DNA of 64,000 nt from contig JHWU01000020.1 in NCBI GenBank assembly GCA_000622025.1, forward strand, positions 1-64,000, given 5' to 3'. The translations under genes and the position numbers were made by a program. The notes under the pieces were generated by a model. That model was not told where the DNA came from. It was given only the letters and a program-made list of their open reading frames with translations, and searched no databases. The stretch comes from Lachnospiraceae bacterium AD3010. GTDB lineage: Bacteria > Bacillota > Clostridia > Lachnospirales > Lachnospiraceae. This document shows, one piece after another, positions 19,545-27,847 of this stretch. The stretch's first letter is position 1. Every line of letters begins with the position of its first letter.

Positions 19545-20015
19545 TTAGGAAGCACTGTATTTTGTTTCGCAGTACCTGCACCTGTAAGTGCCGCTCTTTA
19601 CATCCGTAAGGACAAAGATATGCTCCAGTTCCCTTTCCGTGCTGGTAATGCACCTGGGATTCTTGCAGGAAATTACATTTCTGATCTCCCGTGGAAGTTC
19701 CATTTTGGGGCGGTCTATGATCTCTCCGTTTTGAATTATGTCAACCGTAGCGGAGTGATCGAGAAAGGCGATAATATCCAGATCATAGGCTCTTAAAGGC
19801 ATTTCGACCTTTATCATATCCTTCCTGCCCATCTTCTTACTGAGGGCATTGGTTATTATAGCTACAGCACAGTTCAGCTTGTCGAGTCCCAGATCGTGAT
19901 ATATCTTCATCCCGTTCCCGGGAGTGATATGATCTATCACAAAACCCTCTTCTATTTTCCCCACATACAGCTTGTACTGGGTCTTTCCCTTTTCTGTTTT
20001 GTCCTTTTCTGCCAT
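19545..20015 (-). CDS. pyrI: Aspartate carbamoyltransferase regulatory chain
   Basis: 156 residues. Binds nucleotide effectors and PyrB. The N-terminal allosteric domain contains GFVIDHITPGNG and the C-terminal zinc domain has CKNPRC and CRYC, the four Cys ligands. Lies 9 bp after pyrB, giving the standard pyrBI pair for feedback control of pyrimidine synthesis. Confidence 0.97.
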   Translation of the reverse strand: MAEKDKTEKGKTQYKLYVGKIEEGFVIDHITPGNGMKIYHDLGLDKLNCAVAIITNALSKKMGRKDMIKVEMPLRAYDLDIIAFLDHSATVDIIQNGEIIDRPKMELPREIRNVISCKNPRCITSTERELEHIFVLTDVKSGTYRCRYCETKYSAS

Positions 20016-20024
20016 ATTTCTTTC

Positions 20025-20948
20025 CTATTTTACCTTTACATCCAAAAGCTTCAGTATCAGAGCCATCCTGATAAACATTCCGTATCTGACCTGTTTGAAA
20101 TACGCGGCTCTCGGATCATCATCTATCTCAGTGGCTATCTCATTTACCCTCGGAAGCGGATGAAGCACCAGCATATCCTTATCGGCCAGCTCCATTTTCT
20201 TCCTGTCCAGGATATAGAAATCCTTCAAACGTACATAATCTTCTTCATTGAAGAAGCGTTCCCTCTGTACTCTTGTCATATACAGAAGATCCAGCTCGGG
20301 CAGCACATCCTCCAGCTTTGTTACTTCCCTGAACTCCACATTGTTCTGTATAAGAAGGTCATCCCTGATATAACCGGGAAGCATCAGCTCCTTTGGAGAA
20401 ATGAAGATAAACTTTACGTTATCGTATCTGACCAGAGCCCGGATAAGAGAGTGGACCGTTCTTCCGAATTTCAGGTCCCCGCACATTCCCACGGTAAGAT
20501 TATCGAAATGACCCTTAAGTGCCTTTATGGTCATAAGATCCGTAAGGGTCTGTGTGGGGTGCTGGTGTCCGCCGTCTCCGGCATTGATAATCGGAATATC
20601 GGATTTCTCTGCGGCAACAAGTGCGGCTCCTTCCTTCGGATGCCTCATAGCACAGATATCGGCAAACTGTGACATTACCCTGATGGTATCCGCTACAGTC
20701 TCCCCCTTTGTGGCTGAGGAAGAATCCGCAGAGTGAAAGCCCATTGTCTTTCCTCCAAGCCGGAGCATTGCCGCTTCAAAAGAAAGCCTGGTTCTTGTAC
20801 TTGGTTCAAAAAACAGGGTCGCCAGTACCCTTCCCTCCATAGCATGGGAATACTTCTCCGGATTCTCCATTATATCCATGGCGGTATCCATTAATTCATC
20901 AAGTTCTTCCACCGTCAGATCAAGCGGTGACAATAAACATCTCGGCAT
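20025..20948 (-). CDS. pyrB: Aspartate carbamoyltransferase catalytic chain
   Basis: 307 residues. Catalyses the first committed step of UMP synthesis. The carbamoyl-phosphate motif [13 protein letters not shown], the loop [18 protein letters not shown] and HPLPRVNEI are all present. Sits 11 bp after ilvE and 9 bp before pyrI. No pyrimidine attenuator was recognised upstream. Confidence 0.98.
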   Translation of the reverse strand: MPRCLLSPLDLTVEELDELMDTAMDIMENPEKYSHAMEGRVLATLFFEPSTRTRLSFEAAMLRLGGKTMGFHSADSSSATKGETVADTIRVMSQFADICAMRHPKEGAALVAAEKSDIPIINAGDGGHQHPTQTLTDLMTIKALKGHFDNLTVGMCGDLKFGRTVHSLIRALVRYDNVKFIFISPKELMLPGYIRDDLLIQNNVEFREVTKLEDVLPELDLLYMTRVQRERFFNEEDYVRLKDFYILDRKKMELADKDMLVLHPLPRVNEIATEIDDDPRAAYFKQVRYGMFIRMALILKLLDVKVK

Positions 20949-20959
20949 GGCTTCCTTCC

Positions 20960-21991
20960 TTATTTGATCTCATGTACCCAGCCTTCAGGACCTTCGATAT
21001 GACCCATCTGAATGCCGGTAAGGGTGTCATAGAGTTTCTTTGTTACAGGACCCATAGCTTCCATTCCACTGGGTATTTCGATCACTTTTCCGTGATCCGT
21101 GACCCTTCCGACAGGGCTTATAACCGCTGCGGTCCCGCAGAGTCCCATTTCTGCAAAATCGGATAGCTCTTCCAGCTTCACGGGTCTTTCCGTTACTTTG
21201 AGCCCTAAGATATGCTCTGCCACATACGCTATGGAACGACGTGTTATGGAAGGAAGGATGGAATCCGTATAGGACTTCGGAATAACGATATTCCCTTCCC
21301 TATCAACCAGTATCACGTTTGCGCCGCCGGTTTCCTCTATATAGGTTCTGGTACCGGCATCAAGATAGAGATTCTCGGCGAAGCCCTCCTCGTGAGCTTT
21401 TACTATGGGATAAAGGCTCATAGCGTAGTTCAGTCCTGCCTTGATATTACCGGTTCCGTGTGGCGCTGCCCTGTCATAATCACTGATCTTTATGGAGATC
21501 GGCTTTGCACCACCCTTAAAATAAGGTCCAACCGGGGTGACGAAGATCCTGAACTGATATTCATCCGCCGGCTTTACACCTATGACATTCCCGGTGGCAA
21601 ACATTACGGGACGGATATAGAGCGTGGCCCCGCTGCCGTATGGAGGCACCCAGTCCTCATTGGCTTTTACAGTCTTCTCTACGGCTGTTATAAATCTCTC
21701 CCTGGGAAAAGGCGGCATTTCCAGCCTTTTCGCGGAATCCACCATACGCTCCGCATTGAGATCCGGGCGGAAGCAGACCACTCTGTTATCCTCGGTCCGA
21801 TATGCCTTCAATCCCTCAAAGCACTCCTGTGCATAATGAAGAACTCCGGCATCCTCACTCATAACAATTGTTGAATCCGTAGTAACCGTTCCCTCATCCC
21901 AGGTGCCGTTCTTGAAATTAGAAACATAACGGTAATCCGTTTTGATATAGGTAAAACCTATATTCTCCCAATCCAGGTTCTTAACTGCCAA
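20960..21991 (-). CDS. ilvE: Branched-chain amino-acid aminotransferase
   Basis: PLP enzyme of about 343 residues that converts branched-chain 2-oxo acids to Leu, Ile and Val. The PLP Lys is in [20 protein letters not shown] and [10 protein letters not shown] are family blocks (BCAT type II). The start is probably TTG 21991 ([12 protein letters not shown]), because AAGGGAG lies eight bases before it; a GTG at 22000 would touch the ribosome site. Coupling to the pyr genes is positional only. Confidence 0.95.
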   Translation of the reverse strand: MAVKNLDWENIGFTYIKTDYRYVSNFKNGTWDEGTVTTDSTIVMSEDAGVLHYAQECFEGLKAYRTEDNRVVCFRPDLNAERMVDSAKRLEMPPFPRERFITAVEKTVKANEDWVPPYGSGATLYIRPVMFATGNVIGVKPADEYQFRIFVTPVGPYFKGGAKPISIKISDYDRAAPHGTGNIKAGLNYAMSLYPIVKAHEEGFAENLYLDAGTRTYIEETGGANVILVDREGNIVIPKSYTDSILPSITRRSIAYVAEHILGLKVTERPVKLEELSDFAEMGLCGTAAVISPVGRVTDHGKVIEIPSGMEAMGPVTKKLYDTLTGIQMGHIEGPEGWVHEIK

Positions 21992-22074
21992 GCTGACCAC
22001 TCCCTTCTGTTATTTCTTCATTTTGTTCTTTTAAGTAAAAACTCTACTACAATAATTTTATTTTTACAAGTGTA

Positions 22075-22102
22075 AAGATTCTTCGCTTAGCTCAGAATGA
22101 CA
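22075..22102 (+). repeat. Dispersed palindrome family A, copy 4
   Basis: 28 bp (TTCTTCGCTTAGCTCAGAA core) in the 126-bp gap between proA and ilvE. One inner pair is broken by TTCG to TTAG. Confidence 0.85.
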
Positions 22103-22117
22103 ATGGACTTTATCCTG

Positions 22118-23374
22118 TTACCGTATCTGGCCGGAGCCTCGTATCTCGTATTTATAGGACATAAGCTCATTTAACCCCATGGGACCGCGGGCGTGTATCT
22201 TCTGGGTGCTTATGCCTATCTCCGCTCCGAAGCCGAATTCAAAGCCGTCCGTAAATCTGGTAGAAGCATTGTGATAAACACAGGCGGCATCGATTCTCTT
22301 CAGAAAGCTTTCGGCCGAAGCCTTATTCTCGGTGATTATGCACTCCGAATGATGGGTCGTAAATCTGTTAATATGCTCTATTGCTTCATCAAGTGAGGAA
22401 ACGGTCTTCACCGAAATAACGGGTCCCAGATACTCCGTCCCGTAATCCTCTTCGGAAGCAGGATTTACACCGCCCTTTCCGTTCAGCTCGGACAGAACCG
22501 TATCATCACCTCGTAATTCAACATCCTTTTCATGAAGGGCAGAATAAATCAGTGGCAGTGCCTTTTCCGCAATATCCCTGTGTATCACCAGTGATTCCAC
22601 CGCATTGCAGACGCCCATTCTCTGGGTCTTGCCGTTTACTATTATGGGTACCGCCTTTTCAAGATCGGCATCCTTATCCACATATACGTGGCAGTTTCCG
22701 GTACCGGTCTCTATCACCGGAACAGTGCTGTTACTTACAACGTTCCTTATAAGTCCCGCGCCTCCCCTGGGTATCACGAGATCCAGGTACTGCCTCATCT
22801 TTATAAGCTCTGTCACGGATTCATGTGAGGTATCCCTGACAAGTATTACCGAATCCTCCGTACCGGGCCGGACCCCTTTAAGACTCTCCCTTATGATATC
22901 CGTTATGGCGGAATTTGAGTTTATGGCATCACTCCCACCCCTAAGGATACAGGCATTTCCCGACCTGAAGGTCAGGGCAAAGGCGTCAGCCGTAACATTC
23001 GGTCTGGACTCGTAGATGATAGCTATCACACCTACAGGAACCCTGCGTTTCTCTATGATAAGGCCGTTGGGTCTCTCTATTGTTTCCATCAGCTGACCGT
23101 TTGGATCCGGAAGCTCCGCTACTTCCTTCATTCCGTGAGCCATCTCCCCTATCTTCTTTTCATTCAGAACGAGCCTGTCGAGCATGGCGGGACTGGTTCC
23201 CTTTGCCCGGGCAGCCTCCATGTCCTTATCATTGGCGGAGATAATACGGTCAGCACCGGCGAGAATGCCATCAGCAGCTTTGATAAGCGCCTCTCTCTTT
23301 TCATCATCTTGCAAGAGAGCCATTGTATACGCTGCCTTTTTCGCTGCTTTTCCGAGTGAGATCAGATCTGACAT
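22118..23374 (-). CDS. proA: Gamma-glutamyl phosphate reductase
   Basis: 418 residues; NADPH-dependent second step of proline synthesis. The active-site Cys lies in QRMGVCNAVESL; IYESRPNVTADAF and GTGNCHVYVD are family motifs. It starts one base after the rarA stop, so translation is probably coupled. No proB is present in the window. Confidence 0.97.
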   Translation of the reverse strand: MSDLISLGKAAKKAAYTMALLQDDEKREALIKAADGILAGADRIISANDKDMEAARAKGTSPAMLDRLVLNEKKIGEMAHGMKEVAELPDPNGQLMETIERPNGLIIEKRRVPVGVIAIIYESRPNVTADAFALTFRSGNACILRGGSDAINSNSAITDIIRESLKGVRPGTEDSVILVRDTSHESVTELIKMRQYLDLVIPRGGAGLIRNVVSNSTVPVIETGTGNCHVYVDKDADLEKAVPIIVNGKTQRMGVCNAVESLVIHRDIAEKALPLIYSALHEKDVELRGDDTVLSELNGKGGVNPASEEDYGTEYLGPVISVKTVSSLDEAIEHINRFTTHHSECIITENKASAESFLKRIDAACVYHNASTRFTDGFEFGFGAEIGISTQKIHARGPMGLNELMSYKYEIRGSGQIR

Positions 23375-24700
23375 TTATTTTTCCGCTCCTTCCTTCAATT
23401 TTTTCATATGCTCCTTTATTTTTACCTCATACCCCTCTCCTGAGGGCTTATAAAATTCCCTTCCGCTAAGCTCGTACGGAAGATATTGCTGTTTCACATA
23501 ATGATGAGGAAAATCATGGGCGTAGAGATAACCCTGCTCCCTCTCTTCTCCGTGCGAGTCCGCATGGACATTCTGCAAATGCCTCGGGATCCCCGGTGTG
23601 CTTTCATTTTCAACCACACGTCCGGCATCACCAATGGCAAGGTAGGAGGCATTGGATTTCGGCGCGGTTGCCACGTAGACCGCGGCTTCCGAGAGGATTA
23701 TCCTGCTTTCCGGAAGTCCGACCCTCTCAACGGCAAGAGCTGCATTTGTTGCCACTACAATTGCCATTGGATCTGCGAGCCCCACGTCTTCTGCTGCGCA
23801 TATCATAATGCGCCTTGCGATAAATTTAATATCTTCTCCCGCATACAGCATCCTTGCGAGATAGTATACCGCCGCATCCGGATCCGATCCCCGCATACTT
23901 TTAATAAATGCGGATATGGTGTCGTAATGATTATCCCCGTTCCGGTCATATCTGGCTGCCTTCCTCTGTATACAGTCCTCGGCAACATCAAGTGTAATAC
24001 GGATCTTCCCGTCACTGCCGGGCTCTGTGGTGAGTACTGCAAGCTCCACGGCATTGAGAGCGGCTCTGGCATCTCCGTTTGCCACTTCGGAAAGAAATTC
24101 CGATGCGGCCCCGTCTATCTCTGCTCCGTAGGCGCCAAGCCCCTTCTCCCTGTCAGAAAGCGCCCTTAAAATTATATTTTTTATATTGTCCTTTGACAGT
24201 GGCTTTAATTCAAATATCAGCGATCTTGAAAGAAGCGCCCCGTTAACTTCAAAATAAGGGTTTTCCGTGGTTGCTCCTATCAGAATAACCGTTCCGTCTT
24301 CCACAAAGGGAAGGAGATAATCCTGCTGCGCTTTATTGAATCTGTGGATCTCATCGATAAAGAGTATGGTCTTTTTCCCATACATCCCGGAGGCTTCCTT
24401 TGCTTCCTTTACCACCTCCTCCATATCCTTCTTTCCTGAGGTTGTGGCATTAAGCTGCCTGAAGCCGGCCTTTGTGGTGTTGGCAATGACCATGGCTATA
24501 GTGGTCTTCCCAGTCCCGGGAGGCCCGTAAAAAATGACCGAGCTCAGCTTATCTGCCTTTATGGCGCGGTATAGCATTTTTCCCTCGGAAAGAATATGCT
24601 CCTGCCCCTCTATCTCATCAAGAGCGGAGGGTCTGAGCCTCGCAGCCAGAGGAGATTCATTTTTCAGATTTTCGGATCTTACGTATTCGAATAAATCCAT
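23375..24700 (-). CDS. rarA: Replication-associated recombination ATPase RarA (MgsA)
   Basis: 441 residues. AAA+ clamp-loader-like ATPase acting at stalled replication forks. Walker A GPPGTGKTT, Walker B DEIHRFNKAQQD, sensor 1 GATTENP and the C-terminal tetramerisation region (DPDAAVYYLARML, MYAGEDIKFIARR) are present. It follows the DUF4250 gene with one base between stop and start and is followed directly by proA. Confidence 0.97.
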   Translation of the reverse strand: MDLFEYVRSENLKNESPLAARLRPSALDEIEGQEHILSEGKMLYRAIKADKLSSVIFYGPPGTGKTTIAMVIANTTKAGFRQLNATTSGKKDMEEVVKEAKEASGMYGKKTILFIDEIHRFNKAQQDYLLPFVEDGTVILIGATTENPYFEVNGALLSRSLIFELKPLSKDNIKNIILRALSDREKGLGAYGAEIDGAASEFLSEVANGDARAALNAVELAVLTTEPGSDGKIRITLDVAEDCIQRKAARYDRNGDNHYDTISAFIKSMRGSDPDAAVYYLARMLYAGEDIKFIARRIMICAAEDVGLADPMAIVVATNAALAVERVGLPESRIILSEAAVYVATAPKSNASYLAIGDAGRVVENESTPGIPRHLQNVHADSHGEEREQGYLYAHDFPHHYVKQQYLPYELSGREFYKPSGEGYEVKIKEHMKKLKEGAEK

Positions 24701-24701
24701 T

Positions 24702-24875
24702 TTACCTAAAAGTATTTCCTTCTTTGTCGTAAGTATAGCCTATGGCAGACAGCCTGTCACATATATCTTTTTTGTCTTCGTCAAGAGAAGCACACAGTTC
24801 GTCCAGAGAGCTGTAATTATCTCTAAGCTGTGTGTTTATATAGCTAAGCAGTATTACCGGATCTGATGGGATCAT
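24702..24875 (-). CDS. DUF4250 family protein (57 aa)
   Basis: A short gene read by hand: MIPSDPVILLSYINTQLRD, then YSSLDELC and IGYTYDKEGNTF. This matches DUF4250, a small Clostridia family of unknown role. It starts at ATG 24875 behind AAAGGAG and ends TAA one base before the rarA ATG, so it leads the DUF4250-rarA-proA unit. Predicted small helical, soluble. Confidence 0.85.
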   Translation of the reverse strand: MIPSDPVILLSYINTQLRDNYSSLDELCASLDEDKKDICDRLSAIGYTYDKEGNTFR

Positions 24876-24905
24876 GTTTTCTCCTTTACGCTGTATATGT
24901 CTTAA

Positions 24906-25015
24906 AAGATTCTTCGCTTCGCTCAGAATGACAATGTATACCCCGGAATGACGCTGTATGCCCCGGAATGACGCTGTACGCCCCGGAATGACAATGTATG
25001 CCCCGGAATGACGCC
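24906..25015 (+). repeat. Dispersed palindrome family A, copy 5, with a 20-bp tandem array
   Basis: Copy 24906-24933 is complete. Its tail GAATGACAATGTATACCCCG is then repeated with period 20 bp at 24926, 24946, 24966, 24986 and a half unit at 25006. Units differ at a few sites (ACAATG/ACGCTG, TATG/TACG). It lies upstream of the DUF4250-rarA-proA unit. Confidence 0.9.
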
Positions 25016-25032
25016 TTTAATAAAATATGCAG

Positions 25033-25063
25033 TAAAGGGAACCGTCAAATGACGATCCCCTTT
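25033..25063 (-). terminator. Probable terminator after the COG2426 gene
   Basis: AAAGGGAACCGTCA pairs with TGACGATCCCCTTT around a two-base loop, just after the gene at 25072. The U tract on the minus strand is weak, so termination may be partial. Confidence 0.6.
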
Positions 25064-25071
25064 GATCTTTT

Positions 25072-25566
25072 CTAACCCGTTATCGCGTTTACCGCACCGA
25101 ATGCCCCGAAAGAAACAATACCGACTATTATTCCCGCAAGAAGTACTCCGGAAAGTACAGCAGCAGTGCTCTTCTTAAAATCCATATCCAGGATACTGGC
25201 TGCCAGCATACCCGTCCAGGCTCCTGTTCCCGGAAGCGGGATACCCACAAATAGGGCAAGAGCCACATACAGCCCGTTCTTCGCCTTTTCCTCCAGCTTT
25301 TTTCCGCCCTCTTCTCCTTTCTTCAGACAGAAGGAGAAGAATCCTCCGATCACGGGCTTATCCTTTCCCCATTCCAGTACCTTTCTCGCAAAGAGATAGA
25401 TAAAGGGTACGGGAAGCATATTTCCTATGATGATAAGGATATACGCCACCACCATATTGAATGAGGGATCCGCGTTGTGGAAACCCACTGCAAAGGGAAC
25501 CGCACCACGGAGCTCAATAAGAGGCACCATGGATATAACAAAAACTATAAGATAATTCAAATTCAT
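25072..25566 (-). CDS. Small multidrug-export-like membrane protein (COG2426)
   Basis: 164 residues with four to five membrane helices. The family pattern is clear: VPLIELRGAVPFA near the N-terminus, a charged loop KKGEEGGKKLEEKAK, then GIPLPGTGAWTGMLA. The family is annotated as putative small multidrug export, but transport has not been firmly shown. It follows secDF by 5 bp and is probably co-transcribed. Confidence 0.85.
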   Translation of the reverse strand: MNLNYLIVFVISMVPLIELRGAVPFAVGFHNADPSFNMVVAYILIIIGNMLPVPFIYLFARKVLEWGKDKPVIGGFFSFCLKKGEEGGKKLEEKAKNGLYVALALFVGIPLPGTGAWTGMLAASILDMDFKKSTAAVLSGVLLAGIIVGIVSFGAFGAVNAITG

Positions 25567-25571
25567 CGCTG

Positions 25572-27725
25572 TCAGGCTTTCTTACTCTTCCAGGAAGCCC
25601 AGAGTGCTGCCGCGATACAGATAGATGAATAGCAGCCGGCCACCAGACCTACCATCATAGGAAGGGAGAACTGGTATATGGAGGATATCCTGTAGAGAAC
25701 TGAAGCCACCAGTATTACCAGCACGCAGAGAAGAGTCGTTATGGATGTATTTATGGATCTTGCAAGCACCTGTGTTACCGACCTGTCAACCAGCTCCGAT
25801 ATGGAGAGCTTTGCATCCATATTTCTGTTTTCCCTTATTCTGTCATATACCACAATCGTATCATTGATCGAATAACCTACTATGGTCAGAACCACAGCCA
25901 CAAAGGAATTCCCGAGAGGGATCCCGAAAAGGGCGAAGGCAAATAATACTATACATACATCATGCAGCAGGGCGATTATAGCGGTTATTCCCGCAGAGAG
26001 TCCCGAAAGTGCCGCAAAACGGAATCCAACATAGAGAAGTATTCCCACAAACGCAATGACAATGGCTATTAATGCATTCCTTAAAGCCTTGGCTCCCACA
26101 TAGGGTTCCACCGCAAAGGTCTGACTTGGCTCCAGATTGCTGATATTAAGAACCTGTCCTATGGCTTCTCCGGCCTTTGACTGCTCCTCAGGTGTAAGTC
26201 CTGCATTTCCCGCCAGGGTTACCACAATCGTGGTCCCGGCCTGGCTGTTTGAAACCTGAACCGTTGAATTCCTGTTTATTGCACTGTTCACAGCCTTTGC
26301 TACAGACTCCGTATCGATGGACTGATTGTCAACCGTATACTCAAGTACCGTTCCTCCGGTAAACTGTGTATCAAGATTAAGACCCCTAAGCGCTATTATC
26401 ACGATACCAGCCACAAAGAGCACTGCGGTCACAATGGCAAATATCTTCTTATTCTCGAAGAATTTAATATCCGCTTTGTCTTTCTTCTGTATAAATACCT
26501 TTTCACTATTAAAGGCATCATATTCAACAAGAGACGTAAGAACGAATTTCGAGACATTCACGCCGATGAAGCAGTTTACGATAACTCCCACAAGCAGTGT
26601 GTATCCGAATGAAAGCATGGTTCCGGAGCCGAAGATCATAAGCACGACTGCAACAATGGCGGTAGTGATATTTCCGTCAAGAACAGCGGTAAAGGCCTTC
26701 TGATAACCGCGGCGTACCGCACTTCTCACGGTCTCACCCTTCTTTAATTCTTCAGAGATCCTTTCCGAAATGATGACATTTGCATCAACCGCCATACCAA
26801 CGGAAAGAATGATACCTGCTATACCGGGCAGGGTCAAAGTGAACTGCGGTACAGATATTGCCAGAAGCTGCAGCACTGTCTGAAGTAAAAGTGTGAGACA
26901 GGCAACAAAACCGGGCAGCCTGTAAAACGCAAGCATAAAGATACATACTATTACAAAAGCGATGATACCTGCATAGATCATTACCTGCAGCGCATTCTGT
27001 CCGAGAGACGGGCTTATGGTACTGAAGGATTTTGTCTCAAGGGAGAAAGGAAGTGCACCGGCATTTATCTTATCCGCCAGGTCCTTTGCTTCCTCGTAGT
27101 CATCCATTCCGGTAATGACCGCCTGTCCTCCGGATATCTCACTCTGGACAACAGGATTACTGATTATCACGTCGTCCATATATATTCCCATCTGCTGACC
27201 GACCAGATTCGCCGTAGCCTCCTGGAAAAGGCGCGCACCTTCGCTGTCAAAGATAAGGGAAACCACATACTCGGTCACACCGTTCTCATTACGGGACTCG
27301 GCCTTGGCGCTGGTCACGTTCTTTCCCTCAACCATAACGTTCCCGGAGGGATCCTTAAAGGTAAGGAGCGCTGTTTCTCCCAGCTCCGCTATAGCCGTCT
27401 CCGGATCGTAATCCGTCTCATCCGACTTCCAGGGGAAACGGACTATGATATAGCGTCCGTCCTTATCGATCGTGATCTCACGGTCTGTGATATTCTTATT
27501 ATCAAGTCTTGTCTCGATAATACTCCGTGCCGATTCCAGCTCTCCGTCGGTCACGGCTTCGTCCGTTTCCGGTTTGAAGACGGCCTCCACACCGCCCCGG
27601 ATATCAATTCCGAACCGGATGTCCTGAACCTTCTTTACCTCTGTACCGATACCGAATACGGCAACCAGGATAAGGAGTACCAGAACAATGAGAAAAATGA
27701 ATACGTTCGTTTTACTTGCTTTCAT
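25572..27725 (-). CDS. secDF: Protein translocase SecDF, single-chain fusion
   Basis: 717 residues with SecD and SecF joined, as in many Firmicutes. The SecD half has an N-terminal helix, GIDIRGGVEA, a P1 domain and a helix bundle with GMAVDANVIISERI. The SecF half starts near residue 430 with FTGGTVLEY and holds VGYSINDTIVVYDRIREN. The conserved Asp residues in these two helices fit proton-driven pulling of exported chains. A strong terminator separates it from clpB upstream. Confidence 0.96.
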   Translation of the reverse strand: MKASKTNVFIFLIVLVLLILVAVFGIGTEVKKVQDIRFGIDIRGGVEAVFKPETDEAVTDGELESARSIIETRLDNKNITDREITIDKDGRYIIVRFPWKSDETDYDPETAIAELGETALLTFKDPSGNVMVEGKNVTSAKAESRNENGVTEYVVSLIFDSEGARLFQEATANLVGQQMGIYMDDVIISNPVVQSEISGGQAVITGMDDYEEAKDLADKINAGALPFSLETKSFSTISPSLGQNALQVMIYAGIIAFVIVCIFMLAFYRLPGFVACLTLLLQTVLQLLAISVPQFTLTLPGIAGIILSVGMAVDANVIISERISEELKKGETVRSAVRRGYQKAFTAVLDGNITTAIVAVVLMIFGSGTMLSFGYTLLVGVIVNCFIGVNVSKFVLTSLVEYDAFNSEKVFIQKKDKADIKFFENKKIFAIVTAVLFVAGIVIIALRGLNLDTQFTGGTVLEYTVDNQSIDTESVAKAVNSAINRNSTVQVSNSQAGTTIVVTLAGNAGLTPEEQSKAGEAIGQVLNISNLEPSQTFAVEPYVGAKALRNALIAIVIAFVGILLYVGFRFAALSGLSAGITAIIALLHDVCIVLFAFALFGIPLGNSFVAVVLTIVGYSINDTIVVYDRIRENRNMDAKLSISELVDRSVTQVLARSINTSITTLLCVLVILVASVLYRISSIYQFSLPMMVGLVAGCYSSICIAAALWASWKSKKA

Positions 27726-27790
27726 AACTTTACTGACCTTCTACATTCTAAAATTGCACAATAATTCCACAACTAAAGAATGATAACAAA

Positions 27791-27824
27791 AAAGACGGGG
27801 ATTTTCAATAGAAACCCCGTCTTT
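27791..27824 (-). terminator. Rho-independent terminator between clpB and secDF
   Basis: AAAGACGGGG (27791-27800) pairs with CCCCGTCTTT (27815-27824). T-rich DNA follows on the minus strand (TTTTTTGTT). It lies 24 bp after the clpB stop. Confidence 0.9.
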
Positions 27825-27847
27825 TCTTTTTGTATTCTTCTAAAGCG

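Noticed and set aside
24926-25015. Possible CRISPR array
   Set aside because: The 20-bp units are directly joined with no unique spacers, and no cas gene is present. The same holds for 30731-30830.
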